DNA of 64,000 bases, from the NCBI GenBank assembly GCA_027919835.1, contig JANVFP010000023.1:434001-498000 (forward strand), in the 5' to 3' direction. Origin of the DNA: Lentinula raphanica (lineage: Eukaryota > Basidiomycota > Agaricomycetes > Agaricales > Omphalotaceae). Below are positions 1 through 12,375 of the stretch, piece after piece (the first letter of the stretch is position 1; the number at the start of each line of letters is the position of its first letter). A program made the translations under genes and the position numbers. Below the pieces are notes generated by a model, which ran no database searches, had not been told where the DNA came from, and worked only from the letters and a program-made list of their open reading frames with translations.

Positions 1-2293
1 ACAATCGTAGTATATCAATCGCATGTATACAACGAATGAGAAAGTGGAGTTTTCTTTACAGAGATCACAACCGTTGTGGATTTTGGAACGAAGATTTCCG
101 TGACCTCGTTCCCATCCATGCCGCGAACAGGTTTCGAAAGAGGGATGATAGTATCGGCCACAGATCTAGAACCAAGTCATCAATATCAGCAATCAGGAAG
201 GTCAAGTCATTCTTTGCTCATCACTTTCGTAGCAGTCTGGGCACAGGAGTAAACCTTGGATCGATGAGTCAGTAGCACTATGACCGATACCTGTGTAGAT
301 TGACGTACAACCGCAACGTTTCCCTGCAGACAGCATCTAGATAAGGAAGCTCAACTAATTCGTCATATGTGAGTTGACCATCGCGACGCTCCCTTCGGGC
401 AGCGATTATTTCTTGTCGAAGTTTATCCTGAACTTCAGAATGAAGACTCAAGAGATGGAGGATGCGAGACATGCCGCTCTATGAAAGAATAAGATGCTCT
501 GCCGTTGAAACATGTCATGAGCGAGTAGACTTACAGAAGTAGTATCCATGGCTGCAAATATGAAGGTCCTTTTTTGTTGATGCTGGTCATGAACGCTTCA
601 CGATCCTAATATCACAACACTCACGACATCTACGAACAAAAATCAGAAAATCAAGCCAGGAGGAAACCTCAGGAAACTTGGATACACACTTGACCAATAA
701 TCTCAGCTTCTTCCAACCGGTCTTCACTAGCTGCTTTCATGTTGTCTTTCACTGATTGTTTTCTGGTCAGTTCCTAAGACAAATGCAGTGTGAAGGAGAC
801 ATACTCATGATGCTCAGAAGGTCTTTCCCTTTTCCAATCTGATTAATGACTGCCTCATCACCCTCTTCAAGGGCGCGTTTCTTCTCCTCATAGATATCCA
901 CAGATAGTTGATGCATGTAGTTGCTCATGTCCCTCACATCATGGAGTGTTTTCCAGGGAAGAATGTTCATGATGAGGGTGCGAATATTTGTGGGTAAGAT
1001 TTTGACAGCCAAAGGAAGTAAGTAGGTCCTTGCAAAAGCGAGTTGTGTCAACGCCGGTCTGTGATCAGTTTCCGTGAGCGAGTGTTGAGTCCAGGTGAGA
1101 GTTGAACACCAACGTACACGAGGTCTTTGATAATGATGCTATATTTATTTTTGGGTATATCGTCCACCAAATTATCGAAAGAGTACCCAAAACCAGACTG
1201 TCCGATGAGCTCGAGCGCTGTACGGGCCATCCAATTCAGAATATCAATCTGTGAAAGCTCTTGTGATGATGTGTATTCCTGAGAGAAGCTTTCTGAATTT
1301 ACCTCTCGAGGTCCATCCTGCACACGTTCTTGTAAGGCGACACGCAGCTACCGGGGAACCCAAATCAGTTGATTGAAAAGCGCTGCTGTACACCGGTACA
1401 AGACGCCTTACTTGGTCCACTACATCGTTGAATATAGGCACTGTAGCAGAGACAGTTAACCAAGATCATTTGGAAATGTTATCAGTAACCTACTCATTGA
1501 ACGCATATGAGCAATTGAAAATACCGGATTAAGCATCTTTCGTTGCTTCCGGTGCTGTTCTCCCATCGTGGTCAGCAAACCCTTGCCAAGTACTAGGCCG
1601 CCAGTACTACACAGAGCATTTAAATTGCGCGCAAGATCAAACCCCATACAGAAAGGACTTACTCGATGCGATGAGGCTGGAACGAGGATGCATCCTGTCC
1701 ATAGCCGTCAATGGGCTTGCAATGTACCCTCAATTTGCATATGCAAAGTCACCTTGACAAGTATTTGATGCATAGCCTTGGGGTCAAACGTATACAGTAT
1801 ACTCCTCTGTCAAAATAAAATTCAGTCGCGAAATCGGACCTCTGACATGAATTCTTACTCCTAAGAAGCCCTTGACTTGGACGACCGATCCATCTACATA
1901 ATCAGAATCGTCACGTCGGGACATAATAGTAAAGATTTTGAATGTAACCGACACTTTTCCGCTAACAGTTTGTGGAACGCCCACCCATGTTTCAAGTTAA
2001 ATAGTTGCTTGTAGTTACCTGCCAGTCGCACTCTGAGCTTAGCGCTGTACTATGAGCGAGACTGAAGACTGACCTTTGATCCAAGAAGGTGATTCTGGAC
2101 CCCGAAGTTGGCTCAAAGACAAGACACCATGAAGATTGCGGCGGTTACGGAAGACTGTCCAAGCACTTGCAGTCAAAATAGCCACGATAATACCTGCGAG
2201 GCTCTGCCATAGACCGGATTGCTTTACATGCACTGTTGAAAGATGAGAGAAGAGTTCAGACATTTCGATTTTCGAGGAAAGTTGGTCCGTCAA
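1..2293 (-). CDS. Cytochrome P450 monooxygenase, 3' end cut by window edge
   Basis: Haem-thiolate monooxygenase, probably anchored in the ER membrane by the hydrophobic segment near residues 28-48 (SLAGIIVAILTASAWTVF). Start is ATG at 2293; a second in-frame ATG lies at 2263. At least eight short introns separate recognisable blocks: YTFDPKAMHQILVK, then GLLTTMGEQHRKQRKMLNP with FSIAHMR (helix C region), the I-helix AAMDTTS with its oxygen-binding Thr pair, and the K-helix ETLR (ExxR). After one further intron the frame continues through ADTIIPLSKPVRG and VPKSTTVVIS, and then leaves the window. The Cys haem loop is therefore not visible. These blocks are typical of agaricomycete CYP5144/CYP5150-like enzymes; the substrate cannot be told. 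The upstream neighbour is divergent and no biosynthetic cluster is apparent. Confidence 0.92.
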
Positions 2294-2868
2294 GCTGACC
2301 TCTAATCACTTATATACCTTCGTCTCCAGTCTACGCCCAGTAAAGACCGATGAGCCTTCGAGAACAAGTGCTTCGATATCATGCCTCGGATAGATTTCCA
2401 ATGTATGTATATTATATAAAGGGAAATGACCTAGTTGTCGGATGTGAGCCGCCTTCTGTATCTGTCACTTGACAGATTATGAGGATGATATGCACATAAT
2501 GGAGGAGTTTGTGAGCATTTGCGACCGGCCACGGCTCGGATACGTGAGCAGAGTGTTCAAACTTCAGATCATGAGCGGCGTACCTGAGAGCTATCGTGAG
2601 TTGAACAGCTGCGGCAACTCAAGAATTGTGATTTCCCAGTACTATCTGATTATCAAGACATTGACGAGATCGAAGAGAAAGAGGAGGACAAAGGAGAGTG
2701 ACGAGACGAGAGGTGACGGGCGACCTCGGGCGACGATCACGATCAGTCACAATCACGCTGTGTGACATCACAACATACAGTCTAATTTAAATTAGGTCAG
2801 ATTATCATCAGATTCGCGATCAACAGAACTTTCAACTACCTTCAATATTTTCCTTCCCTCAAGTTGAG
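2294..2868. other. Intergenic, divergent promoter region
   Basis: This is the shared upstream region of the P450 (-) and the unknown gene starting at 2869 (+). It contains an open frame at 2469-2765 without an ATG start, family resemblance or splice context, which I treat as chance. No repeat or RNA was seen. Confidence 0.5.
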
Positions 2869-5740
2869 ATGGTCGGGGCAAATTACATGGGCGGAAAGAG
2901 GTCAGTCATTCTGCGAACTCTTGTATGCTACTCCTATTCAACCAGCCCAGAAATGCAGCAAAAGCTCGTGTCAGAGATTCAGCCGGACGTGCCCAGAAAC
3001 GATACTTCGGCGCACAAAGACTCAACCTGGCTGCAAACTATGGGAACGATAGGCGAAATAACGAGAATGGTCCGAAATCTTACCTGGACATCGTCGCAAC
3101 CAACGGTCCGACAAAGTCGATAACTGATATCAAGTTCGCACACGCCAGACAGCATACTTCAAATCCAGATCCCCAGACTATGGGATACATCCCAGCCCCA
3201 ATTCGTATATCACCTTGCACACCAAACTCGAGGATGAAGCTCTCAAAACTTTCTGAAGACACCAGCAGCTCAAGCTCCAGGAGAACCAAATCTTCGAAGG
3301 TTTTGCAGGCTTTGGATACAAGTGAACGTGGGTTCCCAGCAGGTTTTCCAAGAATTTTAACACTAATCTGGTCAAACACAAGCCATTGCTTTAAGAGCTG
3401 CAATGGATAAGATACTATCACTACCAGATCTAGCTGGTGTCTCCAAGCTCATCAAGCGAAAACGGCGGCAATCTTCCTCATCTTCACCGTGTCCTCGACA
3501 AGAAAGCAACAAGCGTTCAGTGTGTTTTCTGATTCCCTTTGCTCGAAGCCATCTCAAATACATGCGCTAGAGAGTGAGATCGCCGTCTCGTCTGCTCCCA
3601 TCCTCCAATGACTCTATGTCAACGAATGTAGAGGTCAGCGAAACTCGTCAAGAGTCCTATTCCGACTTCGAAGAAGCGATCGATGAACCCCAGTTCAATT
3701 TCAATGTTCCAGAAGAAGGAGGACTTGTCACGAACGATGAACATGGATACTGTGCGTACCTTGACTCTCTTTGATATTTATTCATCGAATCCATAAATAG
3801 CCCCAGACAGCATATCTACAACATGGAATGTTTACCCAAAATGCCCAGGGATATCTCATCGTACACGCTCTTCAGACACTTCCTCCCATCAATCTCCGTG
3901 TTGGATTTCTGCGCCCAAGCTCGACAATCCAATTTCAGATTGTCATTGTGGTGAGTCTAAAGACGCACTGCAATCGCATATATCCATCTCATCTTCCCCG
4001 AAACGAACAGATAACAATATCTTCGACTACGAGGATCCATGGATGGCTGTTGGGGTCATGCTCGGAATCGAAAGCACTCCCAAACGTCCACTGAAGAAAC
4101 GTGATATCCGGAAAGTTCTAGCTGAAATACCAACCCCAATGAGTACACCTTCATTGGACGTCAAATCGATTGAGCTTCACCCGAAAGACTCTACAGCTCG
4201 TTACGTTTCTTCCTCGCCTTCCAGCCCATCGTTACGGAACTCGAATCCAAAGCCCTCTTTAGTAACTCATGACTTCAAAACAAACTCGAACGCAACTCAG
4301 GATGCTGTTGGAACATTTTCAGGCGTTGCACTCCAACCATCCGTTCTACCTATGCACAGTCTCTATTCGTTGTTGCCCTACTCCTCGGACGAAGCAACCT
4401 CTAACCCTCCGTCGAGCCCTATCCACGCAATTCGGTCTGGACTTCCCATCAACATGTTCTCCGCTCACTCGTCCGAAACGGAATGGCAAGGAATCATTGA
4501 CGAGAGTAATACGATCGCCAGTGCCGGATCGGAGTTTAACTCTTTCGTTTCACTGCAGGGAGGTGCAGGAGATGAACAAGATGCAAACGAACTGTTTTTT
4601 GGTCACGACGACGGTGCTTTCCGGCCTCACGATAGCGATTATGTTGACTTGGATGACGCCAGATCCGATACTAGCTTCTACATTCCGAATAGTCGCCACC
4701 GAACCGTAAAATCATCTCCTTTGTTCACATCACCTCTCTTTGGCACCTCTCCATATTCCTCGTCCAACCGCGAACTACATCGACAGGATTGCGGAAAGAA
4801 TATCGATGATATCCACATTGAGTACGATTCAGTCTCTCTTCCCCAGGAAGTCAGTTTACATCAAAGAAACGAAGGTTCTGCGTCGCCGATGATTACTCCT
4901 ATGCGATTTGCTTCTCCGACAATAACCTTCGACCCGTATCCTGTGGACGGCAGATCATATCTTCCTGATTTTCCTCAACCCTCTCACGACGACTTTCATA
5001 CTCCTCAGCAACGGAACAACACCAGTATCTATTACAAGAATCTTCAAGTTTCCTCGGATGCAACATCCAACAGACGGCTGGTCACTCCTGCTCGACAACA
5101 AGCATCTGTTTTCTCTCCTCGTTACTCTGCTTCTCGCGTCCGAATGTCAAATAACAAGACTCCCTCGAACGCTCTGGAACACACAGAGCTCAGTCAATCA
5201 ATTTCACCAGTGCATGCTTCCACTTTCAATGTTTCTCATTCACCTTCAACACAAATCAATGACCAGAACTTTACTCCTGCCTCCAGTGCTCGCTCGGACC
5301 CTCGTACAAAACTGTCAACGGAATTGAATCGAACTTTGCACCGTGCACCGCCTAGATACAAATCTCCTGCTCGTCTCGTCCATTCGATTGAAACGAACTC
5401 GTCAACACCGCTGGCTAGAAGATCACCTTGGGTGCCTTTCGACTCCAACTTCAACGTTGTTCGCGCTTCTTCGCCTATGCTCTCGAGTAGACCTTGTGAT
5501 TATGCTTTGCGAAAACTGAGCAATGACTTCAATCTACAACACGATGCTCCTCAATCGGAAGACACCCGGAAGATGAATATAAGATCCTCAACCATCATAC
5601 CAAAAGAGATGCCGCTAGTTAAACCACATAGTACTACAGGGAATACGGAATCGACGGTGGGGATAGAAAAACCTGCCTCACGCGCTGCGTTATGTCTTAG
5701 CCTGTTTGCTGACGATGATGTAGACTCTGATAGCGATTAG
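2869..5740 (+). CDS. Uncharacterised low-complexity fungal protein
   Basis: I do not recognise a domain. The frame looks broken at first, but it is restored by normal introns. Exon 1 encodes MVGANYMGGKR; it joins across an intron ending near 2953 to NAAKARVRDSAGRAQKRYF. The next exon (to about 3332) joins to TIALRAAMDKILSLPDLAG near 3382. Later exons encode SRVRSPSRLLPSSNDSMS, a Cys-containing stretch (PKCPG, CHC) and a long last exon from about 4011. That exon starts DNNIFDYEDPWMAVGVMLGI, is very rich in Ser/Pro, and ends in an acidic tail (ADDDVDSDSD). The basic N-terminus and acidic, disordered C-terminus suggest a nuclear or regulatory protein, but this is inference. It runs toward the BTB gene on the same strand, 123 bp away. 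Confidence 0.75.
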
Positions 5741-5863
5741 TGAAGTTGAACAGAGTTGAACTGAAGTAGACTACACGTAGTAGAAAAGTCGCCGTGTCCG
5801 TCAATAACGTCAACAGTCTACGGCGCTTATTTTACACTTCTGACCCCGGACCCGTCTTTCATC

Positions 5864-7425
5864 ATGAGTACCAACCCTTCACATATACTCATCGCTCGCA
5901 ATTCCAATAACTACTACTCTGTATCTCGTGGTCCAAACAATCCTTCCGCATCCCTGAGCTCTCCTACAGAAACACACGTCCATGCCGCGGCCTCAGCATC
6001 TGGCGCAGGTATTTCACCATACTTGCTTTCAGAAAGTGAGCCAGAGGAAGGCGCAGAAGAGGCAGATGTTGGAGAAGGAGACATCATAATCGATGAAACC
6101 TTCACTAAGGATGCTAAGTTTCCTGGAACAGTGAAGATCATAGTGGAAAACATAACCTTCTGGGCGCATAAAGAGGTCCTCGTGTTTGCTAGTCCTTTCT
6201 TTGAGGCAGCTTTGAGTGGAAATTGGTCGGAGACGGAAACAGAGGGGAAGGAAGATACTCCGGATGAAGGACCATCGCAAACACATTCTCGACGCCCACC
6301 ATCGCTGATCACGATTTCACAATCCATTGGCCCCGACTCTGAAACGGAAATGCGGCTTACGTTTGATCCAGTCCAGGATGGAGATGGAGATGGAGATCAT
6401 CCTAGGAGCGACGTCGTTGCCAAACAACAGACCAGTTCTACCGCTACAGCTGTCATCGTTCTGAAGGAAGAACGTCCAAGTACATTCCACGACTTTCTTA
6501 AGTATATCTACCCCCATCTTTCCTGCCTGATTACTTGGAACAATGTCGAACCTTTATTCCACATCTCCCATAGACTCCTTCAGCCTTCTCTCCAGAGAGA
6601 CTGTCTAACGTTTCTGCTCACCCATGCTGCCGGAAAACCTATCAAAGCTATGCGAATAGCAGAGTTGTTCGAAGAGGAGGAACTGTATAAAGAGAGTTCT
6701 AGGTGCGCCCCAAAGCTGTTGTAATAAACTCGAACCTCAATATCCAATATAGGTTCGTTCTCGATAATCCCGGTGGTTGGTCTGAAGACGAAATGAGCTC
6801 CTTGACCCAAGAAACCCTGCTCAAACTTGAGAAGCGCCGGAACTGGTTCCTGGAGCGCGTACTCAAGATAGGCCTTACATCTGTTGCAAAGGAATACCAA
6901 TGCTGTTCTTCTTGTCCTGATCCATCTCTATGTGCTCGCCTGCTGGAGGAGAAGTGGCGGCAGGCTTATCATGCTGTCTTTCGTTTCGGTCCTCCACAAC
7001 CATCGATGGTGTACAGATATCTACGCCAACTGGAAGGTGTCAGTCCGCCGCTTTCATTGACTCATCTTGCCTGTCAGACAACAGCTAAGGCATTCATCGC
7101 TACACGTACGCCTATTTTGCTGCTCACCAAAAGAGTCATGCTCATACTTACTAAAATGATAGTTTTTGACCGCATGTTTTCCCTCGGAGTCCCTCGCACA
7201 TCATCTTCCCTCAATTCTACCGGTGTTGATGCTACACAGCACACACCGGTTAGCCTCGGTACCCGTGTGGCTGCTGCTGCGATCGCTGCAGGTGGGAGCA
7301 CTGCACCGCGCAGGCATTTTCTGTTCTGTACACTTCACACAGAAGGTACCAGACAGAGAGTGGCCAAAGGGAAACGCAGAGCCAGGGAAGGAGCTTTCAG
7401 AGGTGGTGGAGGCGACAACTATTGA
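5864..7425 (+). CDS. BTB/POZ domain protein
   Basis: Probable protein-protein interaction or Cullin-3-adaptor-like factor. Exon 1 starts MSTNPSHILIARN. After an acidic linker it shows the BTB core at about residues 85-120: VKIIVENITFWAHKEVL followed by FASPFFEAALSGNWSE, the usual 'HK.vL...SpfF...l' pattern. A disordered insert with GDGDGDH then separates it from the second BTB half, FHDFLKYIYPH. Intron 6703-6752 (50 nt) joins SSR to FVLDNPGGWSEDEM. The rest contains a Cys cluster (CCSSCPDPSLCARL) and ends in basic, Gly-rich residues (stop at 7425). A further intron at about 7109-7165, with a good branch site CTTACTAA, is a multiple of three, so it may or may not be spliced. Many agaricomycetes carry expanded BTB families; the partner is unknown. 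It is convergent with the next gene (84 bp gap). Confidence 0.88.
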
Positions 7426-7509
7426 TCATGACATGGTGCTTAAGGGTTTCTCCATGTATCGTCTCTATACCAGTGGTCTCTCGATAGTATACACGATTTT
7501 AGTATCAAC

Positions 7510-10500
7510 CTATTGCTCGTACAATGAGAGTCGTTTTGCGAGTTCTAAGTCTCGCTCGAACATGGCATCTTCGGAGCTCGTGTGCCTCGCACTCTCAGAG
7601 TCTTTTTGAGCCTGCTGTATGCCGCTCGACATACTGTTTGTGCTTCCTGTATGTAAATGTTTTGCTGACCCTGGCAGGTCCCCTTCCAAGATCTTTTCTC
7701 CGTCCATTCCAGACTCGTACATGACCTCCTCTGCAGCCTTCGTAATCCGTGTCTTTCTCTCCGCAACCTTGTCCTTCTGCATTAGATCCTTGAACCTCCT
7801 CACAATCTGTGACATTTCTTCTTCCGTACCGGACTCTATCGCTTGCGGTCCTTCGTCAACACGAGTACGATACTGCGGTTGATCTTGCTCTTTTCCGAAA
7901 TTATTCTGCGCACTCTTCCAAGCGCCTTGTAAAGGATTGGCTATAGCGCCTGCTATACCAGCTGCAGGACGCATTGTCGCGTTGATGACTAGTGAAGATA
8001 GTTGGAGCTGGACAGAACAGAGAGGACCAGGTATTGAGAGACTGACAGCTTCTTCCGGCACCTTTCACTCCTCCTATGAAGCCTTCCTTTTGTGCACCTT
8101 GCCAAGGTTCTTGAACGAGACCAGTGATGGCGTCATAATACCCATAGAATAAACCCTGCGTTGTACCGAGATTCACTACGAAGTACGAACGGTATAAGTA
8201 AATCGATCGCTTCACCTTTCCCGCTTCCTTAACTCCGCTCGAAAAATCCGTGACCTTTCCAGGCTGGCGAACGTCTGAACCATATAGCTTGGGCATGTTG
8301 TGCAGTCCTTCGTGGATGGAAGAAACAATTTTCATGACGCCTTTTGGGATCGCGGTTGTAGTGTGGATGATGCCTTTCACGGGTGAACTATGTGGAAGTT
8401 GTCAGATTGTGACGGTTTGAACGACATGATTGTTTACTAGAACAGCTCTGCAATTCCTGCGTAGTAGTGTGTAACTGTCCAGAATATCGCACTGGCTCCG
8501 CCGGTGACAGGATCTTGGGATGGTCGATATGTTTCATATTCTTTGGACCCTATACACAAAAGTGCAATATACGTTCATGACCTCCAGGCTCCAAATAATC
8601 TTGAGACGTACGATGTAGATCCAGACTTTTCTGGTCAAGTAGCTTAGCGTCAATCAGAGTCTGTGCGGCGAAAGCGCTGAATCGCAGACACTGCAAAGAG
8701 ATGAATTATATGTAAAGAATGGATGGAGTGAGAATCTGGAACAGACGTGTTCCGTAGACCACCAGACTGCTATCCTGGATGGATCAAAATCACATCTCAT
8801 GTTCTTCAAGGGCAAATGCCGATAGAAACTTTCCACGCCCTTGCTCAAGCCATCCTAGACCGCAAAGGAACACAAATATTAGTGCCCCCCCAATGCTAGT
8901 ACTTCAAACTCAATGCACTTACCTCAGCTTGAATCTTGTCTGCCAATTTCCGTGCAGCAGCTTTGGCTCCAGGACTGACCGCGAATCGTATCGCGTCCGT
9001 AAGGTTTTCGGTAGTCAATGTTCTATGTGGAATCGGCTCTGGACCAGCACCAGCTCGATGGATCATGCTGCCCCAGAATTTCTGGTCACCGAAGAACGGC
9101 ACGACGACTGTTGGTAGGCCGTTGGCTAAACCGATGGCAGTAGTACCCGCTCCTCCATGGTGTATGACTGCGGATACGCGGCCGTTGGCGAATAGCCAGT
9201 CGTGTGGGATATTTCCGAGGATGAAAATATGGGGTGGGATAGAGACTCCTCCGAGTCCACCCTGTGTTAAATAGGTTGGCTGAGTACTCGATGGCGCAAC
9301 GGAAAAAAGTGTTCTCGAGACGTACCCATCCAGCAGAAACGAGGGCTCGAACTCCAGCTCGTTGAGTTGCATCAAATATCATATCTATCACACGAGGAAA
9401 ACCAAATTCACATACTTTGATGACGCTGCACTAGATAGAAACTCACTCGTCATCGTGGTGGGGTCATCAACAACAACCGACCCAAAGCTGAAGGAGCGAT
9501 CCAAGATGAATCTTTGATGAGATCAATGCGAGTAAGACGGCTAACCCGATATACACTGGCGCCTCTCCCGCATCCAAGAAGGCACGCAAATCTTGCGTTG
9601 GGGTATATTGAGTAGCGAGATCCAGAAAATAGAATCCTACGATGTCTGAAGATCATGGAACGTAATTATCGTCAGAGAGTATTCGATTCTGCTTCAAAGT
9701 TCATACCGATATGACTTTTCCAATCCTTGGGTTTAGGCACGAGACCCGCGCTCATGCAATACGTCCATGGCACTTTCACGTTGTCCAAAATACTGGCTCC
9801 GGATTTGAGGGAGAGTGCTGGTAGACCGAGTGTTTGTTTGCGAAATTTGTTTACGATGTCACCGATTCTATAGTACTGTTACTGATTCTGTTGAGTTTGA
9901 TCTGTGTGGATCATGAACATACCCTTGCCAGGTGACTATGTCTGCTAGAGGATAGCTGAGGTAGTGGGTGAGTCCACTCTGAGCATTTGAGCTTTGGATG
10001 TTGACTAGAGGATGAGCGAATGCTGTTGTTGGACACCTGTGGTTATATCATATGCTTGAGAACGTACAGGTGGCGATCGGGATAGACGTACCAGGGCATC
10101 GCTAAGTAAACATCGTCAAACGTGCCAAAAAGCAGAGAGAGGTATGGAAGACGCACTGAAAGACATGAGCAGCGGAATACCCATCGCTTCTGCACAATGT
10201 ATATGTGCGAATGCAGGTGGATTGGAAATGATTGCGTCTGCTACGAAGGGCGAGCCTGTGTCGAGGTCTGGAGAATGACAGGATTTCCAGCAGCCTTCCA
10301 TCATCTTCACATGAAAATCATTCTCCTTGCTGCACAAGCAATGTCAACACTATCACAACTCACCGTCATGAGCATTTTACGCTTCTTCCCGATATCGCCG
10401 TTGGTCAAACTCTCGAAGCCAGGTATTAGTCCAGGGTCTGCACACGGTTCGAGAAGGTCGTAATTCAATCAAGGGGAAAGACCGACTCTTAACCATGTAG

Positions 10501-11084
10501 CTCATGAGTTCCTGTGGATTTCCACCAATGTCGAAAAACTCGAGCCCAGCATCGTTCACCATGGACTTGAAAGTGGCATGAGAGGCAATTCGGATGCGAT
10601 GTCCGTCTTGACGAAGACGTTTTCCAAGAGCTATGTAGGGTTGCACATCACCTGTAAGATGCTTTTAGCTGAAACCCCAAGCAAGCATCAGCTTATTCAG
10701 AGAAGCCTGACCTCGACTGCCCACGATCATGATCACAATATTCATGCTAGGGTATCTCATCCATTTGGACTTGTCGATACCAAACTCGTGGACTTCTGGA
10801 GCGTAATCTGGGGGCAAATCCGGTAACTTCTGCTTCAAGTCAAGCGAAACAACAATCCGTCCTTCTGGATCGATGCGAGCTTTCGACAATAATCCTTTGC
10901 CCGACTGAGTGTACTGTGCATAATCTGGGGACAGATAAATAGATGGAGATTGTAGCTAAGGGTTCGATTACTCACCGATCTTGGGGACTGTGTGAATGCT
11001 TCCGATGTCCATATAGTATTCATCTTGCGTCGACGAGGAACTCTCTGGTTCCTGCATATGAAAAGGTTTGCGGGTATCGTTCAT
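7510..11084 (-). CDS. UDP-glycosyltransferase, sterol 3-beta-glucosyltransferase-like
   Basis: Family GT1 enzyme likely to transfer glucose from UDP-glucose to a sterol or similar lipid. Start ATG at 11084 (MNDTRKPFHMQEPESS). N-terminal donor/acceptor fold: MNIVIMIVGSRGDVQPYIAL then GKRLRQDGHRIRIASH, as in Atg26/UGT80. The C-terminal nucleotide-sugar site is AVIHHGGAGTTAIGLANG followed by PFFGDQKFWG. About a dozen introns interrupt it. It lacks the GRAM and PH domains of yeast Atg26, so it resembles the shorter basidiomycete group. After the transferase comes a conserved tail with GLVQEPWQGAQKEGFIGG and GIAGAIANPLQGAWKSA repeats, then a charged helical end (stop at 7510). No signal peptide. 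A perfect CRE lies 58 bp upstream of the ATG. Confidence 0.9.
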
Positions 11085-11141
11085 TGGAGTTTAGAAGAAG
11101 TCGTAAATAAACTTAGCCGTAAATTTATTGCAGCGAGGCGT

Positions 11142-11149
11142 TGACGTCA
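11142..11149. promoter_or_regulatory. CRE/ATF site TGACGTCA
   Basis: A perfect 8-bp palindrome sits 58 bp upstream of the glycosyltransferase ATG. TGACGTCA is the established binding site of bZIP factors of the Atf1/CREB class, which act in fungal stress responses. Function here is inference from sequence and position. Confidence 0.5.
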
Positions 11150-11396
11150 TGGAGGCAGCTCTCCACGCTTACTGCGCACAAATAAAATCAAGCTCAGCCT
11201 AGCTCAGCAAGTCCTGCAACGAACGAGGCAATAAATTAGTTTTTCGTACAAAGCCTTACAAGCCTCGAAACAGAGTCTCTGTCATATGCAAGAAAAACAG
11301 AAAACAAAGATTAGAAAAGCGTTCCTTGCAGCAATATCGTAATGAAAACGTCCAACACCTCAATTCCAGTCTCTATCAACTTCTCTCCTAGGTTTA

Positions 11397-12037
11397 TCAT
11401 GAAAGCACGACAATCCAACCGAGCCCCATCGCCGTTACTACTGTTAACATCGCCGTCCCTGAGAGACCGTGCGAGCTCAAGGAGACTCGAGAAGCGCTAT
11501 TTGCTGCGGTAGTGCTCGACCCGAATTCGCTGAGCCATTGGCTATAGTCGAGGATAGTGCCTGTAGCTGGAGCGGGGGTGCCCAAGGCTGTTGTGAATGA
11601 GGGAATAAATGTCGCTTCTACGGCCGTGGTAATACCATCGACGACTGTCGTATATGTGTATGGCGTTGGCCCGTTCGGGTCTACAGTATTAGTCGTTCCT
11701 GGAACTCCGACTACACCTCCACCTTGCTGCTGAGTTGTCGTGGCCGTAGTTGCGGTGGCAGTTGCTGCTAGTATGGTTGAGCTGTCCATCGAAATCATCA
11801 GATCGTGCTCGGGAATACAAGGCAGACGCGATTACATAGTTGAAGTAGTGAAAACGCCTAGTCGATTAGTGGTAACAACCTCGACTACTGTGTTTCCAGT
11901 GTCACTGAGCAAAAAAAGATCAATTTCTGTTCTTGCAAGAGAAAAGACTGTTGACTCAACGGATCTTCTACTGTCTCCGTCTGAGCATGGACAAAGGCCA
12001 AAAGGAATGTGAGGAAGGTGAAGATAAGAACCCGCAT
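11397..12037 (-). CDS. Small GPI-anchored Ser/Thr-rich surface protein
   Basis: Start ATG at 12037 gives a clean signal peptide (MRVLIFTFLTFLLAFVHAQ). Two introns fit: donor in GATCC|GTTGAG joins DP to DTGNTVVEVVTTN; a second donor (ACTAT|GTAATC) joins TTSTI to STILAATATATTAT. The mature part is Thr/Gln/Gly-rich, then PYTYTTVVDGITTAVEATF and FGSSTTAANSASR. It ends in a hydrophobic tail (TVVTAMGLGWIVVLS) typical of a GPI-attachment signal with a small-residue omega site. So it is probably a cell-wall or plasma-membrane surface protein, about 170 residues. Such proteins are common and functionally undefined in agaricomycetes. A degraded copy of this gene lies at 53224-53945. Confidence 0.8.
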
Positions 12038-12145
12038 GACTTGTGGGGTAAGCCTTGCTGTCGTCGTTCTTGGTGGAAGCAGGTGGAAGCGAAGAGATCT
12101 ATTAATTCGTGACGGCGTGACTGTGACGACATTGGTGGCTTCCCA

Positions 12146-12160
12146 GCGCTTATTGAGCGT
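12146..12160. promoter_or_regulatory. Palindrome GCGCTTATTGAGCGT upstream of GPI-protein gene
   Basis: Imperfect inverted repeat about 110 bp upstream of the ATG. A perfect version occurs at the same relative place before the pseudogene copy (53226-53240), and again at 17892-17906. It may be a conserved promoter element or a hairpin; the function is unknown. Confidence 0.35.
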
Positions 12161-12375
12161 CAAAATTTCTTGATGTTTTCTGATAGTGATCGTTTGAGAA
12201 TCGCAATTGTAAGTTGAACTTTGCCTCCATTTTATCGTGTTTGCTGAACACTTTTACAGGCACTGACTGCTCTGAAATATAAACAACCAAATCAGTCTTG
12301 CTACTGTGTGTGCCCTTCCGAATGTTCTGAGCTTAGATGCACTAATATCCTCGCTACTCTTGAAAACCCTTCTAA

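Noticed and set aside
2469..2765. 98-codon ORF between divergent genes
   Set aside because: No ATG at its start, no splice context, random-looking composition, and it sits in a promoter region.
2869..3800. Apparent frame breaks and in-frame stops in the unknown gene
   Set aside because: Three frames looked coding in turn, suggesting a pseudogene. Standard introns (acceptors near 2953 and 3382, and one ending near 3571) connect the same frame throughout, so the gene appears intact.
5914..6327. 137-codon antisense ORF in the BTB gene
   Set aside because: Shadow of the BTB coding exon on the other strand.
1..11084. P450 plus glycosyltransferase as a secondary-metabolite cluster
   Set aside because: No synthase, terpene cyclase or transporter lies between them, and the neighbours are unrelated; co-location looks accidental.
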